From Allosphingosinicella deserti (GTDB taxonomy: Bacteria > Pseudomonadota > Alphaproteobacteria > Sphingomonadales > Sphingomonadaceae): a stretch of 64,000 bases of DNA. The position numbers and the translations under genes were made by a program. The stretch covers positions 124,001-188,000 of the forward strand of contig NZ_PXYI01000001.1 of assembly GCF_003012735.1 (NCBI RefSeq). The letters are read 5' to 3'. Within the stretch, counting starts at the first letter, position 1; the number at the start of each line of letters is the position of its first letter. Below the pieces are notes generated by a model that worked only from the letters and a program-made list of their open reading frames with translations, did not search any database and was not told the origin of the DNA. Positions 42,682-50,939 of this stretch are shown piece after piece.

Positions 42682-43784
42682 CGCCGCCGCTCTACGACGT
42701 CGCGGTGGTTGGCGGCGGTCCGGCGGGATCGGCGGCCGCGCTCGCGCTTCGCCGCCATTCGCCGGATCTCACGGTGGTGATGCTCGAGGCGGGCGATCAT
42801 CGCGGGCTCAAGGCGGGAGAAGTGCTTCCCGCACTGGCGGCGCCACTGCTCGACAGTCTCGGCCTCGGCGCGAAGTTCGCGGCGGAAGCGTTCACGCCAT
42901 CGCTGGCGACCGCGTCGGCGTGGGCCGGTGAGAGCCTCGCCGAACGCCACAGCCTGTTCTCGGCGGCGGGCCACGGATGGCACCTCGATCGCGCCCGCTT
43001 CGACCGGTTGCTGGCCGACGGCGCCGCGGCCGCCGGTGTCGATCTGCGCCGCGGGTGGCCGGTCGCCGGTGCCGCCGCAACCCCGTTCGGCTGGCGGCTG
43101 CGGTCAGCCGGCGGCGCCGTTCTCGATGCCCGGCTGCTGATCTGGGCGACCGGCCGGAGCTGGCGGCTGGCGCGGTCGCTCGGCGCCGGCGTCACAGCGC
43201 ACGACCGCCGCGCCGCCTTCCTCCGATTCTTCGCCGATGCGGCCGCCGACGGCCGCACCCTGATCGAGGCGCGCCCGGAGGGATGGTGGTACACCGCGGA
43301 TCTGCCGGGTCGTCAGCGGGTGATCGCCTGCATAAGCGACGCCGCCAGTGCGCGCGCCGCCCGTCTGCGCTCGGCGTGCGGCTGGTACGGCGCCTTGGCT
43401 GCGACCCGGCATGTGCGGGCAGTGCTCGGCGACGGCGCGGTGGAGCTCGGCGCCGCCGCGCGGCCGGCCGGCACGGTGACGCTGGCGCCGGTTTGCGGGC
43501 CGGGCTGGTTCGCCGCCGGCGATACCGCCTTCGCGGCCGATCCGCTCTCCTCGCGCGGCCTGGTAGCGGCTTTACGCTCAGGCATCTTCGCCGCTTATGC
43601 GGCGGCCGATGCCTGCGAGGGGCGCGGGCGGCAGGCGGAGGCACGCTATGCTTGGCTGCTGGCCCAGGATCTCGCGCAGTATCGCGACGCGCTTCGCCGC
43701 CATTATGCCGAAGCGGCGGACCATGCGGATCAACCCTTTTGGCGCGTCGCGGCAGAGGAGATTGGTCCGGTCAGGCATGAATGA
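42678..43784 (+). CDS. LodB-like FAD-dependent flavoprotein
   Basis: A 368-residue flavoprotein with an N-terminal dinucleotide-binding fold (YDVAVVGGGPAGSAAALAL), the GRxxFD-type DRARFDRLLADGA segment, and the later FAD site AAGDTAFAADPLSSRGLVAALRSG. The halogenase/geranylgeranyl-reductase-like fold and its position immediately after a LodA-type gene match LodB. Known role in the family: LodB is needed to make the cysteine tryptophylquinone cofactor in LodA. The GTG at 42678 overlaps the upstream stop. Relatively short, but all expected segments are present. Confidence 0.88.
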   Translation: MTPPLYDVAVVGGGPAGSAAALALRRHSPDLTVVMLEAGDHRGLKAGEVLPALAAPLLDSLGLGAKFAAEAFTPSLATASAWAGESLAERHSLFSAAGHGWHLDRARFDRLLADGAAAAGVDLRRGWPVAGAAATPFGWRLRSAGGAVLDARLLIWATGRSWRLARSLGAGVTAHDRRAAFLRFFADAAADGRTLIEARPEGWWYTADLPGRQRVIACISDAASARAARLRSACGWYGALAATRHVRAVLGDGAVELGAAARPAGTVTLAPVCGPGWFAAGDTAFAADPLSSRGLVAALRSGIFAAYAAADACEGRGRQAEARYAWLLAQDLAQYRDALRRHYAEAADHADQPFWRVAAEEIGPVRHE

Positions 43785-43860
43785 GGCAGGCCTCGCCTGG
43801 GCGGACATGGTAGATTAGGCAGCAGCGCCACGGGGGCAAAGAGAGGCAGAGGAGGGGACA

Positions 43861-44804
43861 TGGCAAGCGATCCGAACGACCCGCATTTCCCGGTCAGCAA
43901 TCTGACGTCGCAGAGCCGGCCGTCGGAGGAAGTGGTCGCAGCGCCCGAAACCGGAACCGAAAGCGGGGTACTCGCCGCCGATGGTCCGGTCGAGAAGGAC
44001 GGCGCGAAGGCTGCGACCGAAAGCGCGCCGGCGATGGACTCGGCGCCGGTCGAAGCGCCGCGCACGGAGCATCTCCAGGATATCGGCGCCGCCTCGTTCA
44101 ACGACGATGCGATCGCGCTGGAGGCGATCCTTGGCACGGACGAGCGAGTCCGCATCACGGACACGTCGAGCTACCCCTATCGTGCAATCGCGTCGCTCCT
44201 CATCACCGCGAACGATGGCGCGCAATTCGTCGGCACCGGCTGGTTCGTCAGTCCGCGGACTTTGATCACCGCGGGGCACTGCGTCTACGTCAAGAATAGC
44301 GGCCGCCCGAACCGCGAGGGCTGGGTCAAGAGCATTCAGGTCATGCCCGGCCGGAACGGTGCCGCGCTGCCGTTCGGCTCCGTCACCAGCAGCCGCTTCT
44401 GGACGGTCAAGGGTTGGGCCGACACTGGCGACGAGAGCTTCGATTATGCGGCGATCATCGTTCCCAACGAGCTCGGCGGCAAGGTCGGCTGGTTCGGCTA
44501 CGGCGTCTTTCCCGACGCGGTGTTGAAGGACGCAATCCTCAACGTTGCCGGCTATCCGGTCGACAAGAAGGGCGCGGAGCAGGGGACGTTGTGGCACGAC
44601 AGTCGCAAGACCGCGGCGCTCGGTTCGACAAAGGTCAATTACGAGATCGACACTGTCGGAGGCCAGAGCGGCGCGCCCGCCTACATGATCCGCGACGGTG
44701 CCCGCTACGTCGTCGCCGTCCATGCTTATGGCGGTGTGGTCACCAACAGCGGCACCCGGATTACCGCGGCCGTGATGGAGAATATCAGCGCCTGGCGAAG
44801 CTGA
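43861..44804 (+). CDS. Trypsin-like serine protease, V8/glutamyl endopeptidase type
   Basis: A 314-residue S1-clan protease. About 100 polar, acidic, Ala/Glu/Pro-rich residues form a probable propeptide. The catalytic domain then shows the His motif in LITAGHCVYVK, the Asp in ESFDYAAIIVPNEL and the Ser in TVGGQSGAPAYM. That GGQSGAP wording is typical of glutamyl endopeptidases of the V8 type. No classical signal peptide is present, which is unusual for this family. It starts 76 bases after the LodB-like stop, with GAGGAGGGGAC in front of the ATG at 43861. It could mature or degrade proteins of the oxidase island, but it may also be independent. Confidence 0.88.
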
Positions 44805-44903
44805 CGGGGATCGCTGCAGAGCATGGCCGGGACTCGCCGCCCGACGGCTGCGCCTGACTTCCTTTCTCAACCGCATGGCCGCGGGCGCTGGTCTCGCGGC
44901 CGG

Positions 44904-45695
44904 TCAAGGCTCCAGAGTCACGTCGAAAGTCGGTCCGCTGGGGATGATCACGCCCTGATCGGCGCAATTGCTGAACTCGCTATAGGCATCTGCGACGATA
45001 CTGATCCTGAGTGCCGGTTTGCCAGGAGCGGGGGATGGCCGGAGAAACACCCGCTGCTCGCGCGTCCGCTTCGCGTGGCCGGCAACCCGCTCGAAGCCCT
45101 GTGACAGGTAGAAGCGCTCATAGTCATCCATCCTGGCTTGTGTCGCCGCCACCGCGATTGCCGTGTGCCCCATGTAGAAGCGAACATGGTCCTTCCCGCC
45201 GGGCCTGTCCTTCGCGGCCTGCACTCTCAGCCGATCATATTCGGCCGAAACCGGGCTGCCGCTCGTGTAGAGAAGGCGCAGCGGCGTGTATCGGCACCGA
45301 GCCGGGCGCGCACCCGGCGGCAACGGTATTCCGCCGGTGACCTGCTCGACCAGCGCAAACGGATCCAGGCGCCCGTCGCGTGCGTCGCGTGTCGCTCTCA
45401 TCCACGTGTCGCGATCGCGGATCGCGCTAACGCTGCGCCATTCGGGGGGAAGCGTGCCGGGCGCGGCGCTCGCTTGCGGCGCCGGCGCCGAACTGTCCGA
45501 AGACGCCGGCTTGGGCCCGCTCGGTCGCGCGGCTTTAGGCCGGGGTTGCTGCCGCGTAAGCGCCGCTTCGAAGTCGGTCTCGTCCTCGCGCGCGTTGCTC
45601 GGCACGGGGGCGCACCATGCCGGCCCGCCTGCGAGCACTGCCCCGACGGAGCAGGCGACGAGCGCGCCCTGCCAAAAACGTCTTGAGTTTTTCAT
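44904..45695 (-). CDS. Secreted hypothetical protein (263 aa)
   Basis: I do not recognise a named family. A 263-residue protein with a signal peptide (FWQGALVACSVGAVLAG to AWCAP), a proline/alanine-rich linker (about residues 40-85) and a C-terminal alpha/beta region. That region contains CRYTPLRLLYTSGSP, DHVRFYMGHTAIAVAATQARMDDYERFYLSQGF, and ends SNCADQGVIIPSGPTFDVTLEP. The VRFYMGHTAIAVA and ERFYLSQGFERV pattern hints at a substrate-binding fold. It lies downstream of the S1/P1 nuclease gene on the same strand with a 125-base gap, so it may belong to that operon. Confidence 0.72.
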   Translation of the reverse strand: MKNSRRFWQGALVACSVGAVLAGGPAWCAPVPSNAREDETDFEAALTRQQPRPKAARPSGPKPASSDSSAPAPQASAAPGTLPPEWRSVSAIRDRDTWMRATRDARDGRLDPFALVEQVTGGIPLPPGARPARCRYTPLRLLYTSGSPVSAEYDRLRVQAAKDRPGGKDHVRFYMGHTAIAVAATQARMDDYERFYLSQGFERVAGHAKRTREQRVFLRPSPAPGKPALRISIVADAYSEFSNCADQGVIIPSGPTFDVTLEP

Positions 45696-45820
45696 CGTCG
45701 ATCCTGAGCGATCCGGAAGATGCGGGCAGATCCGACGAAGGCATTCTCAACAGGCGTGGCTCCGCGTGAAATATACGTGAATTCCTTCTTCCAAGCACCG
45801 CAGAGCGAAGCGCCTCGAGG

Positions 45821-46813
45821 TCAGTCGGGTGCTGAGCCGGTTTCCGGATTGTATCGGGGATTGGCCGGATCCAGCGGTGAAGGGTCAACGGCGGCAGGTA
45901 CGGCCGCGCTTTCCTCCCATGCCCGGCAGAGCATGTCGCGCAGCATCGATGCCCCGGCGGCGGTGCGCTCGTACACGAGCGCACGGACTTCCTTGTCCGC
46001 AGGATCGGCAAAGCCGCTTCGCTTCTCCAGCGTGTAGACGGAGTCCAGCTTGCCCGCGGCCTCGTCCAGGAAGGCGAGAATCGCATCGAACATGTCGCCG
46101 CTGCGATGTCCGGGAGCGCCGATCCGGCCGGCTATGTCGCCGGTGCTGAGGGCGATCGCGTCGACAAAACCGCTTTCGAAGCGGCCGTGGATCGAGCGAT
46201 CGCGGGTATAGTTTTGGGGATTGTCGCCGCGCCAGCCATCGCTGTGAATCGAGTCGTGCAGCGGTTGCGATCCATCGCCGATATAATGGCCGAGCCGGAT
46301 GACCTGAAAGGCGCAATGCTGCTCCGGAAACGTCGAATCCCGGCCTTCATTTTGCGCGGCCCGCACGGCACGCATGCACACGACCAGCCGGTCATAGGCC
46401 TCGATCGCCGCGTAGGGCAGGGTCCCTGTCCAGCGTATGTTGGTCCGCCCGGCGGTTTCCGGATCCGTACCCTTGATCCGGTCATACTGTTTGTGCAGCG
46501 CGAGCACGAACTCGTAGCGCGAGCGCGGGATCGGCCGCAGGAACGCGAATTGCTCCTTGAACCAGCCGTGGTTCGGATCCTCTTCGATCTTCGAGAAATT
46601 CTCCGAATTCCCGCGCCAGCTATCGGGCAGCGAGGCCGATCCGGCTATGAAATCGATCTGCTTTCGAAGGAAGATCGGCCCGTCGTCGGGGATGGCCTCG
46701 ATCGCGGCCCGATCGATGACGGCATGCGCGCGCTCGCCCCAAGCCTGGGCGGCGGTGGATTGACCGGCGACGACCGGGAGGGCGGCGAGAGCTGCGAGAA
46801 AGAGGTGGCGCAT
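45821..46813 (-). CDS. S1/P1-type nuclease, exported
   Basis: A 330-residue zinc-dependent single-strand nuclease (S1/P1, phospholipase C fold). After the signal peptide (AAQA) the mature protein begins with the expected zinc-ligating Trp in WGERAHAVID, which also holds the His ligand. Further ligands: Asp in ASLPDSWR, His in EDPNHGWF, and His-x3-Asp-x5-His in GHYIGDGSQPLHD. The final site, normally NLHxxWD, reads SIHGRFES, so the last aspartate is replaced by glutamate. IHQPLH is GSQPLH. Trailing 30 residues are proline-rich. Lies 19 bases after the YdcF-like gene; the operon with a TonB receptor points to nucleic-acid or phosphate scavenging. Confidence 0.9.
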   Translation of the reverse strand: MRHLFLAALAALPVVAGQSTAAQAWGERAHAVIDRAAIEAIPDDGPIFLRKQIDFIAGSASLPDSWRGNSENFSKIEEDPNHGWFKEQFAFLRPIPRSRYEFVLALHKQYDRIKGTDPETAGRTNIRWTGTLPYAAIEAYDRLVVCMRAVRAAQNEGRDSTFPEQHCAFQVIRLGHYIGDGSQPLHDSIHSDGWRGDNPQNYTRDRSIHGRFESGFVDAIALSTGDIAGRIGAPGHRSGDMFDAILAFLDEAAGKLDSVYTLEKRSGFADPADKEVRALVYERTAAGASMLRDMLCRAWEESAAVPAAVDPSPLDPANPRYNPETGSAPD

Positions 46814-46832
46814 CCGGGTCTCCGTGGCTGTG

Positions 46833-48029
46833 TCAGGGATCGAGCGGGTCGTGCGGGTCGATCCGCGCGGATCCGGACGATGGGCGATATTCGAGCTCGG
46901 TCGGCGAAACTCGCTTGCCGACCCTACCGGGAAGATAGCCAAGCTCGCGCAGGTTCCGCGCCGCAAAGGCGGGGCCCTCGATGGTGGCGCTCTGCACCGG
47001 ATTGCAGACGATCAGCAGGTCCTTGGCCAGCGGCGCGCCCAGCATCATCAGCAGCCGTGCGGCATTGCGAAGATTGGTGGTCGTGTGCCGCGCATAAGGT
47101 TCGATCACGATCGCCTCGGCCGGGACGCCGTAGCGGTGGATGAGTGCGCTGCGCATTTCCTCCGCTTCGGTGAACCTGGTTGCGCGCGGATTGGCACGGC
47201 CGCCGGTGACGATAATGTACGGAATGTCCCCGCGCGCGAAGCGGTTCGCAGCGAGCCGCAGATGCAGCTTGCCGAGGGGGCTGAGCGGCATCTCGGGCAC
47301 TTCGGGCCCCACCCCGGTCACGACCATTGCGCTGTAACGGTAGCGCGCCCATTCTAGCGTCCTGGCGCGTGCAAAGGCAGGTTCGTTGAGGCCGGCTGAG
47401 ATCGGTTCGAAACCGATCGCGTCGGTGCGATCATTGGTGTCGAGCAATGCCAGGGCGAACTCGATCGACGGATCGAGCGCCTGCAGCGATCCGGCCCGCG
47501 GCGTTTGGGCGAGCGCAAGGGCCGCTTTCGTCCGGGTTTGCGCTTCCGGACCATCGGCCGGGATGCCGGAGCCGTCGATCGCCGGGTAGGCGGGAACGCC
47601 GCCGAGCGCATACGTCTCGATGATCGTGTCTAGGCCGCGCAGCTCACGGCCGACGCCGTTCGCTACGCCATCCTCGGGCGCCGGAACGCCGGGGAGCGAA
47701 GCCAGGGCGGAGGTCATCACTTCGATTTCGGCCGCCTGCCACAGCATTGCCCTGGCCTGGCAAAGGGTCTCGGTGCCGCACGCCTGACGCCGCCCCGCAC
47801 GATCGGCAAGCACGCGCCGCACTTCTAGCCGCGCCGCCAGGGTTGCGAGGCTGTCCGGACGGGCTGCACCGTTCAACACCGGAAAGAGCCGCCGGGAGAG
47901 GTTCTGGGCGAGCCTGTCCGGCACCGTGTCCGTTGGTGCCGCAGGCGGAGTATCCACCCCGGCTACGGCCGGGGTGGCGGCGAGGATGGCGGCGACGACC
48001 GTCGCCAGTCCGCACCGCCAGCCGGTCAC
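46833..48029 (-). CDS. YdcF-family (DUF218) protein
   Basis: A 398-residue exported protein. It begins with a leader (VTGWRCGLATVVAAILAA), then an all-helical N-terminal half of about 200 residues. The DUF218/SanA-type domain follows: YSAMVVTGVGPEVPEMPLSPLGKLHLRLAANRF, DIPYIIVTGGRANPRATRFTEAEEM, IVIEPYARHTTTNLRNAARLL and a C-terminal LLIVCNPVQS strand. DUF218 proteins bind nucleotides or cell-envelope ligands; exact roles are mostly unknown. The GTG at 48029 overlaps the stop of the TonB receptor gene, so the two are translationally coupled. The large N-terminal half is unlike E. coli YdcF. Confidence 0.86.
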   Translation of the reverse strand: MTGWRCGLATVVAAILAATPAVAGVDTPPAAPTDTVPDRLAQNLSRRLFPVLNGAARPDSLATLAARLEVRRVLADRAGRRQACGTETLCQARAMLWQAAEIEVMTSALASLPGVPAPEDGVANGVGRELRGLDTIIETYALGGVPAYPAIDGSGIPADGPEAQTRTKAALALAQTPRAGSLQALDPSIEFALALLDTNDRTDAIGFEPISAGLNEPAFARARTLEWARYRYSAMVVTGVGPEVPEMPLSPLGKLHLRLAANRFARGDIPYIIVTGGRANPRATRFTEAEEMRSALIHRYGVPAEAIVIEPYARHTTTNLRNAARLLMMLGAPLAKDLLIVCNPVQSATIEGPAFAARNLRELGYLPGRVGKRVSPTELEYRPSSGSARIDPHDPLDP

Positions 48030-50545
48030 CACGAGGTGCCGACGACGAGGCGAACATTCCGGCCGAAGATCGGGCGGCCGTAGATCGCTTCGCTGCTTCC
48101 CTGTCCGCTCAGCGAGTCGGTGCGGGTATTGCCTTCGGTGAGGCCGTGGGCGTTGAACAGATTGTCGCCGACGACTTGTACCTGCCAGCGGCCGCGGCGC
48201 AGCGTCACGCCCGCGCCGACCGTGCCGTAGGACGGCAGCGCCGTGTTGTTGTAGAGATCGACGTAACGCTTGCCCATGTAGGTGTAGCGGCCATAGACCG
48301 AGACTTCGGTGCCGGCCGTGGTGAAATCGAAGCTCGGGCGGATGTTGCCGTAGATCTTGGGCTGGCGGACGATCTGATTGCCCTCGGCCTGTTCCGGGTC
48401 GGCGCCGGTGGCGCTCTCGAAATTCTTGTACTTGGGATCGCTGATCGTCAGCGCGCCGTTCAGCGAAAACCATGGCGTCACTGCCCATGCGCCGTCGAAT
48501 TCCACGCCCTTCACCTGCGCTTCGCCGATGAAGGGTACGTTGACGTCGTTGCGCCCGGTGGTCGGGTCGAAGGCGAGGAACGAGGCATTGAGCGGATCGA
48601 AATTGGTGTAGAAGCCGGTGACGTAAAGGTAGGAGCGGCCCCAGGCCAGCTTGAGCCCGGCTTCATACTGGTCCGCCACCGTCGTCAGGATCGTCGGGTT
48701 GATCGACATCACTGTCTGGATGTTGGGCGGTGTTTCGAGGTGCGAGGCGCGACCGTAGATACCGACATGATTGCTGAAATCGTAATTCGCCCCGATGGTC
48801 CAGTTGGTGACGTTCGGTTTGAGTTTCTGGTTGACGATCGCGCCGGTGAACGCCCGCGTAGCGTCGTCGGCAAGGGTCGTCGGGTCGCCGAGATTGACCT
48901 GTGTCGTCAGTGCGGCCCAGCCCTTGTAGCTGTAGCGTTCATGACGGATGCCGCCGTCCAGGCGGAGGCCGGGAACGATCTCCCAGGTGTCGTTGGCGAA
49001 CAGCGCGTACATGGTGGCATCGGAATCACCCTGGTTGAGCGTCGCCGCATAATTGAGCACTCCATTGTCGGTGACCCGTCCGAGCTCGGCGCCGGTGGCG
49101 GAATAGGCAACGAGATCGAGGGTGCGCGGCTGGCCCGCCACTTCGATCAGGAAATTCTGATAGGTGGTGCGGCTGTCCTCGCCATAGGCGCTGGCATAAA
49201 GCCCCAGCTTGAGATCGTGGCTGCCGAGGCCGGTCTCGAAGCGCTTGGCAACCGACAGCGTGCCTTGCCCGGAATAGAATTTTGAATGAATGTCCCGATA
49301 CTGTCCCTGCATGACGAGGCCCGAAGCGGCATAGGGATCGTATGCCGTGGTGGTGCCGGCGAGCACGTAGCCGAGCGAGGCGACGTTACCGAACGCGGTG
49401 CGCGATCGTGCCAGGTAGGAATTGGCGAAGACGTTCGCATCGGCAGGGTTGGTGGTCGAATAAAAAGCGGTGAAATCGAGCTTACCCCGCGTGAAGCCAC
49501 CCTTGGCCTGGACCAGCCAGCCGCCGAAATCACCTTCATATTGGGCGCCGACATTGACCATCCGCATGTGACGGCCGTCCGACAGATCGCTGGTGCGGCT
49601 CTGGATCTGACCGGCACCGTCGCGCCACAGCAAGTTGACTTTGCGCAGCGCCGGCGAGTTCATCGTTCCGGTGAAGAAATCGATATAGGGATCGAGGGAG
49701 ACGCTTGGATCACGGGGGTCCGCAATCGGGATCGGCAGGTAGAAGACGTTGTGATCGTTGACGTAGTTGACGTTGAACTTGACGGAGCCATTGGCGAGAT
49801 CGTGCTTCAGATTGGCGCGGATCTGCCCGCCTTTGTCGTTGGCGAAGCCATTGTCGCGATAACCGTCATGGTGGCGGAGAAAGCCGCCGATTGCATAATA
49901 GGTGTCCTTGCCGAGAGGACCCGCCTGATAGGCGTCGAGCCGGTAGAGGCCGGTATCGCCAAGGGTCACCTGCGCCCGCCCTCGCGGCGTCTCGTCGCCC
50001 GTTACCGTGATCGCGTTGACGATGGCGCCCGAATAGCTCGCATAGACGGGTGCCGGACCGCCGCGCACGACCTCTACGCGGTCGGTCATCAGATCCGCCT
50101 TCAGGATGGCGTCGCCGCGGAAGAAGACACCGTCATTCTCGTGGAACAGCGGCAGCCCGTCCTGCTGGAAGCTGACGAAGCCGCCATCATTGGGCAGGCC
50201 GCGGATGCGATAGATGTTCTGGACCTCGCCGCCGGTAATCTCGGTCTGGAAGCCGGGAAGCTGGCCGATCAGATCGGCGAAGTTGACCGGGGCGATCTTT
50301 TCGATGTCCTCCCGCGACAGCGTGTTGATCGCGAAAGAGGCATCGAAGCGCCGCTGGGCACGGGTCGAGCCGGTGATGACGATCTCGTCCGAGCCGTTTC
50401 CGGCCTCCGCAACGCTGGACGTGTCGGCCGGCGTGACCGCGCCTTCCTGTTGCTGCGCCGGCTCGGCGTCCTGTGCCCGGGCGGGGACGGCGATTGCGGA
50501 ACAGATGGCGGAAAGCGCCGTACCGGCGAATATCGTCTTGAGCAT
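48026..50545 (-). CDS. TonB-dependent receptor (nuclease operon)
   Basis: An 839-residue outer-membrane receptor. The signal peptide ends at ARAQ. The TonB-box-like segment DEIVITGSTRAQRRFDAS precedes a plug domain (SREDIEKIAPVNFADLIGQLPGF, YRIRGLPNDGGFVSFQQDGLPL, MTDRVEVVRGGPAPVYASYSGAIVNAIT) and a barrel ending RPIFGRNVRLVVGTSW with the aromatic last residue. The FQQDGLPLF and ENDGVFF wording is a subgroup trait. It leads an operon with YdcF and S1/P1 nuclease genes, so nucleic-acid breakdown products are the probable ligand. GGGGGGCTT lies before the ATG at 50545. A pair of direct repeats upstream may be its control site. Confidence 0.92.
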   Translation of the reverse strand: MLKTIFAGTALSAICSAIAVPARAQDAEPAQQQEGAVTPADTSSVAEAGNGSDEIVITGSTRAQRRFDASFAINTLSREDIEKIAPVNFADLIGQLPGFQTEITGGEVQNIYRIRGLPNDGGFVSFQQDGLPLFHENDGVFFRGDAILKADLMTDRVEVVRGGPAPVYASYSGAIVNAITVTGDETPRGRAQVTLGDTGLYRLDAYQAGPLGKDTYYAIGGFLRHHDGYRDNGFANDKGGQIRANLKHDLANGSVKFNVNYVNDHNVFYLPIPIADPRDPSVSLDPYIDFFTGTMNSPALRKVNLLWRDGAGQIQSRTSDLSDGRHMRMVNVGAQYEGDFGGWLVQAKGGFTRGKLDFTAFYSTTNPADANVFANSYLARSRTAFGNVASLGYVLAGTTTAYDPYAASGLVMQGQYRDIHSKFYSGQGTLSVAKRFETGLGSHDLKLGLYASAYGEDSRTTYQNFLIEVAGQPRTLDLVAYSATGAELGRVTDNGVLNYAATLNQGDSDATMYALFANDTWEIVPGLRLDGGIRHERYSYKGWAALTTQVNLGDPTTLADDATRAFTGAIVNQKLKPNVTNWTIGANYDFSNHVGIYGRASHLETPPNIQTVMSINPTILTTVADQYEAGLKLAWGRSYLYVTGFYTNFDPLNASFLAFDPTTGRNDVNVPFIGEAQVKGVEFDGAWAVTPWFSLNGALTISDPKYKNFESATGADPEQAEGNQIVRQPKIYGNIRPSFDFTTAGTEVSVYGRYTYMGKRYVDLYNNTALPSYGTVGAGVTLRRGRWQVQVVGDNLFNAHGLTEGNTRTDSLSGQGSSEAIYGRPIFGRNVRLVVGTSW

Positions 50546-50617
50546 AAGCCCCCCAGAATTGCATTGCGTGACGCCGCGCGGGCGACAGGGAGGCCGATGG
50601 CGGCAGGTTGTGACAGT

Positions 50618-50646
50618 TTTAATCGTTTTTGTTGAATTTAATCGTT
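50618..50646. promoter_or_regulatory. Direct repeat TTTAATCGTT upstream of the nuclease-operon TonB receptor
   Basis: TTTAATCGTT occurs at 50618-50627 and 50637-50646, 19 bases apart (nearly two helical turns), 73-101 bases upstream of the receptor start. AT-rich in an otherwise GC-rich region. Consistent with tandem binding of an activator, for example a response regulator. Confidence 0.5.
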
Positions 50647-50710
50647 CGTTCTGCGGCGGCATACAGGCGGCGCGTGAGATCGGGCGGGCTTATGTTCGGC
50701 GACGGGCTGC

Positions 50711-50738
50711 TTGAGCCCTCCGACAAGGTGTGTTATAC
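50711..50738 (+). promoter_or_regulatory. Promoter of the cationic peptide gene
   Basis: -35-like TTGAGC (50711-50716) and -10 TTATAC (50733-50738), 16-base spacer, 28 bases before the start codon; the -10 lies inside the palindromic operator. Confidence 0.6.
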
Positions 50739-50750
50739 AAATAGTACACC
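50727..50750. promoter_or_regulatory. GGTG-N16-CACC operator overlapping the -10
   Basis: Imperfect 24-base palindrome whose outer five bases (GGTGT/ACACC) and inner TAT/ATA are symmetric. As I recall, GGTG-N16-CACC is the form described for operators of YtrA-type GntR regulators in Xanthomonas. No GntR gene lies in this window. Confidence 0.55.
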
Positions 50751-50765
50751 AAGGAGGGTCACGCG

Positions 50766-50867
50766 ATGATCACGTCGAAGCTCACTCGAAAACTGGGTCG
50801 CAAGCTCGGGCGCAAGCTGGCGAAGAAGCTGTTCCGCAAAGTCTTCCGCAAGCTCGATCGGCTTTGA
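50766..50867 (+). CDS. 33-residue cationic amphipathic peptide
   Basis: A small ORF: residues 2-33 consist almost entirely of Lys/Arg with Leu at every fourth position (positions 6, 10, 14, 18, 22, 30; Val at 26). The pattern is R/K-K-L-x repeated seven times, and the net charge is about +14. No acidic residue is present except one Asp near the end. A perfect AAGGAGG (50751-50757) sits at ideal distance before the ATG, and a promoter with a palindromic operator lies upstream, so I consider it a real gene. The regular amphipathic helix would bind membranes or nucleic acids. It could be an antimicrobial, toxin-like or DNA-binding peptide; no named family recognised. Confidence 0.66.
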   Translation: MITSKLTRKLGRKLGRKLAKKLFRKVFRKLDRL

Positions 50868-50939
50868 GGCGGAGCCGGCGACCAGGCGTCGCCGCGCGGG
50901 AGTGCCCGGTGTCGCAAGCGGCGATCCAAAGAATGTTGC

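Noticed and set aside
49286-50635. Plus-strand open frame opposite the nuclease-operon TonB receptor
   Set aside because: Antisense artefact; the receptor motifs on the other strand are unambiguous.
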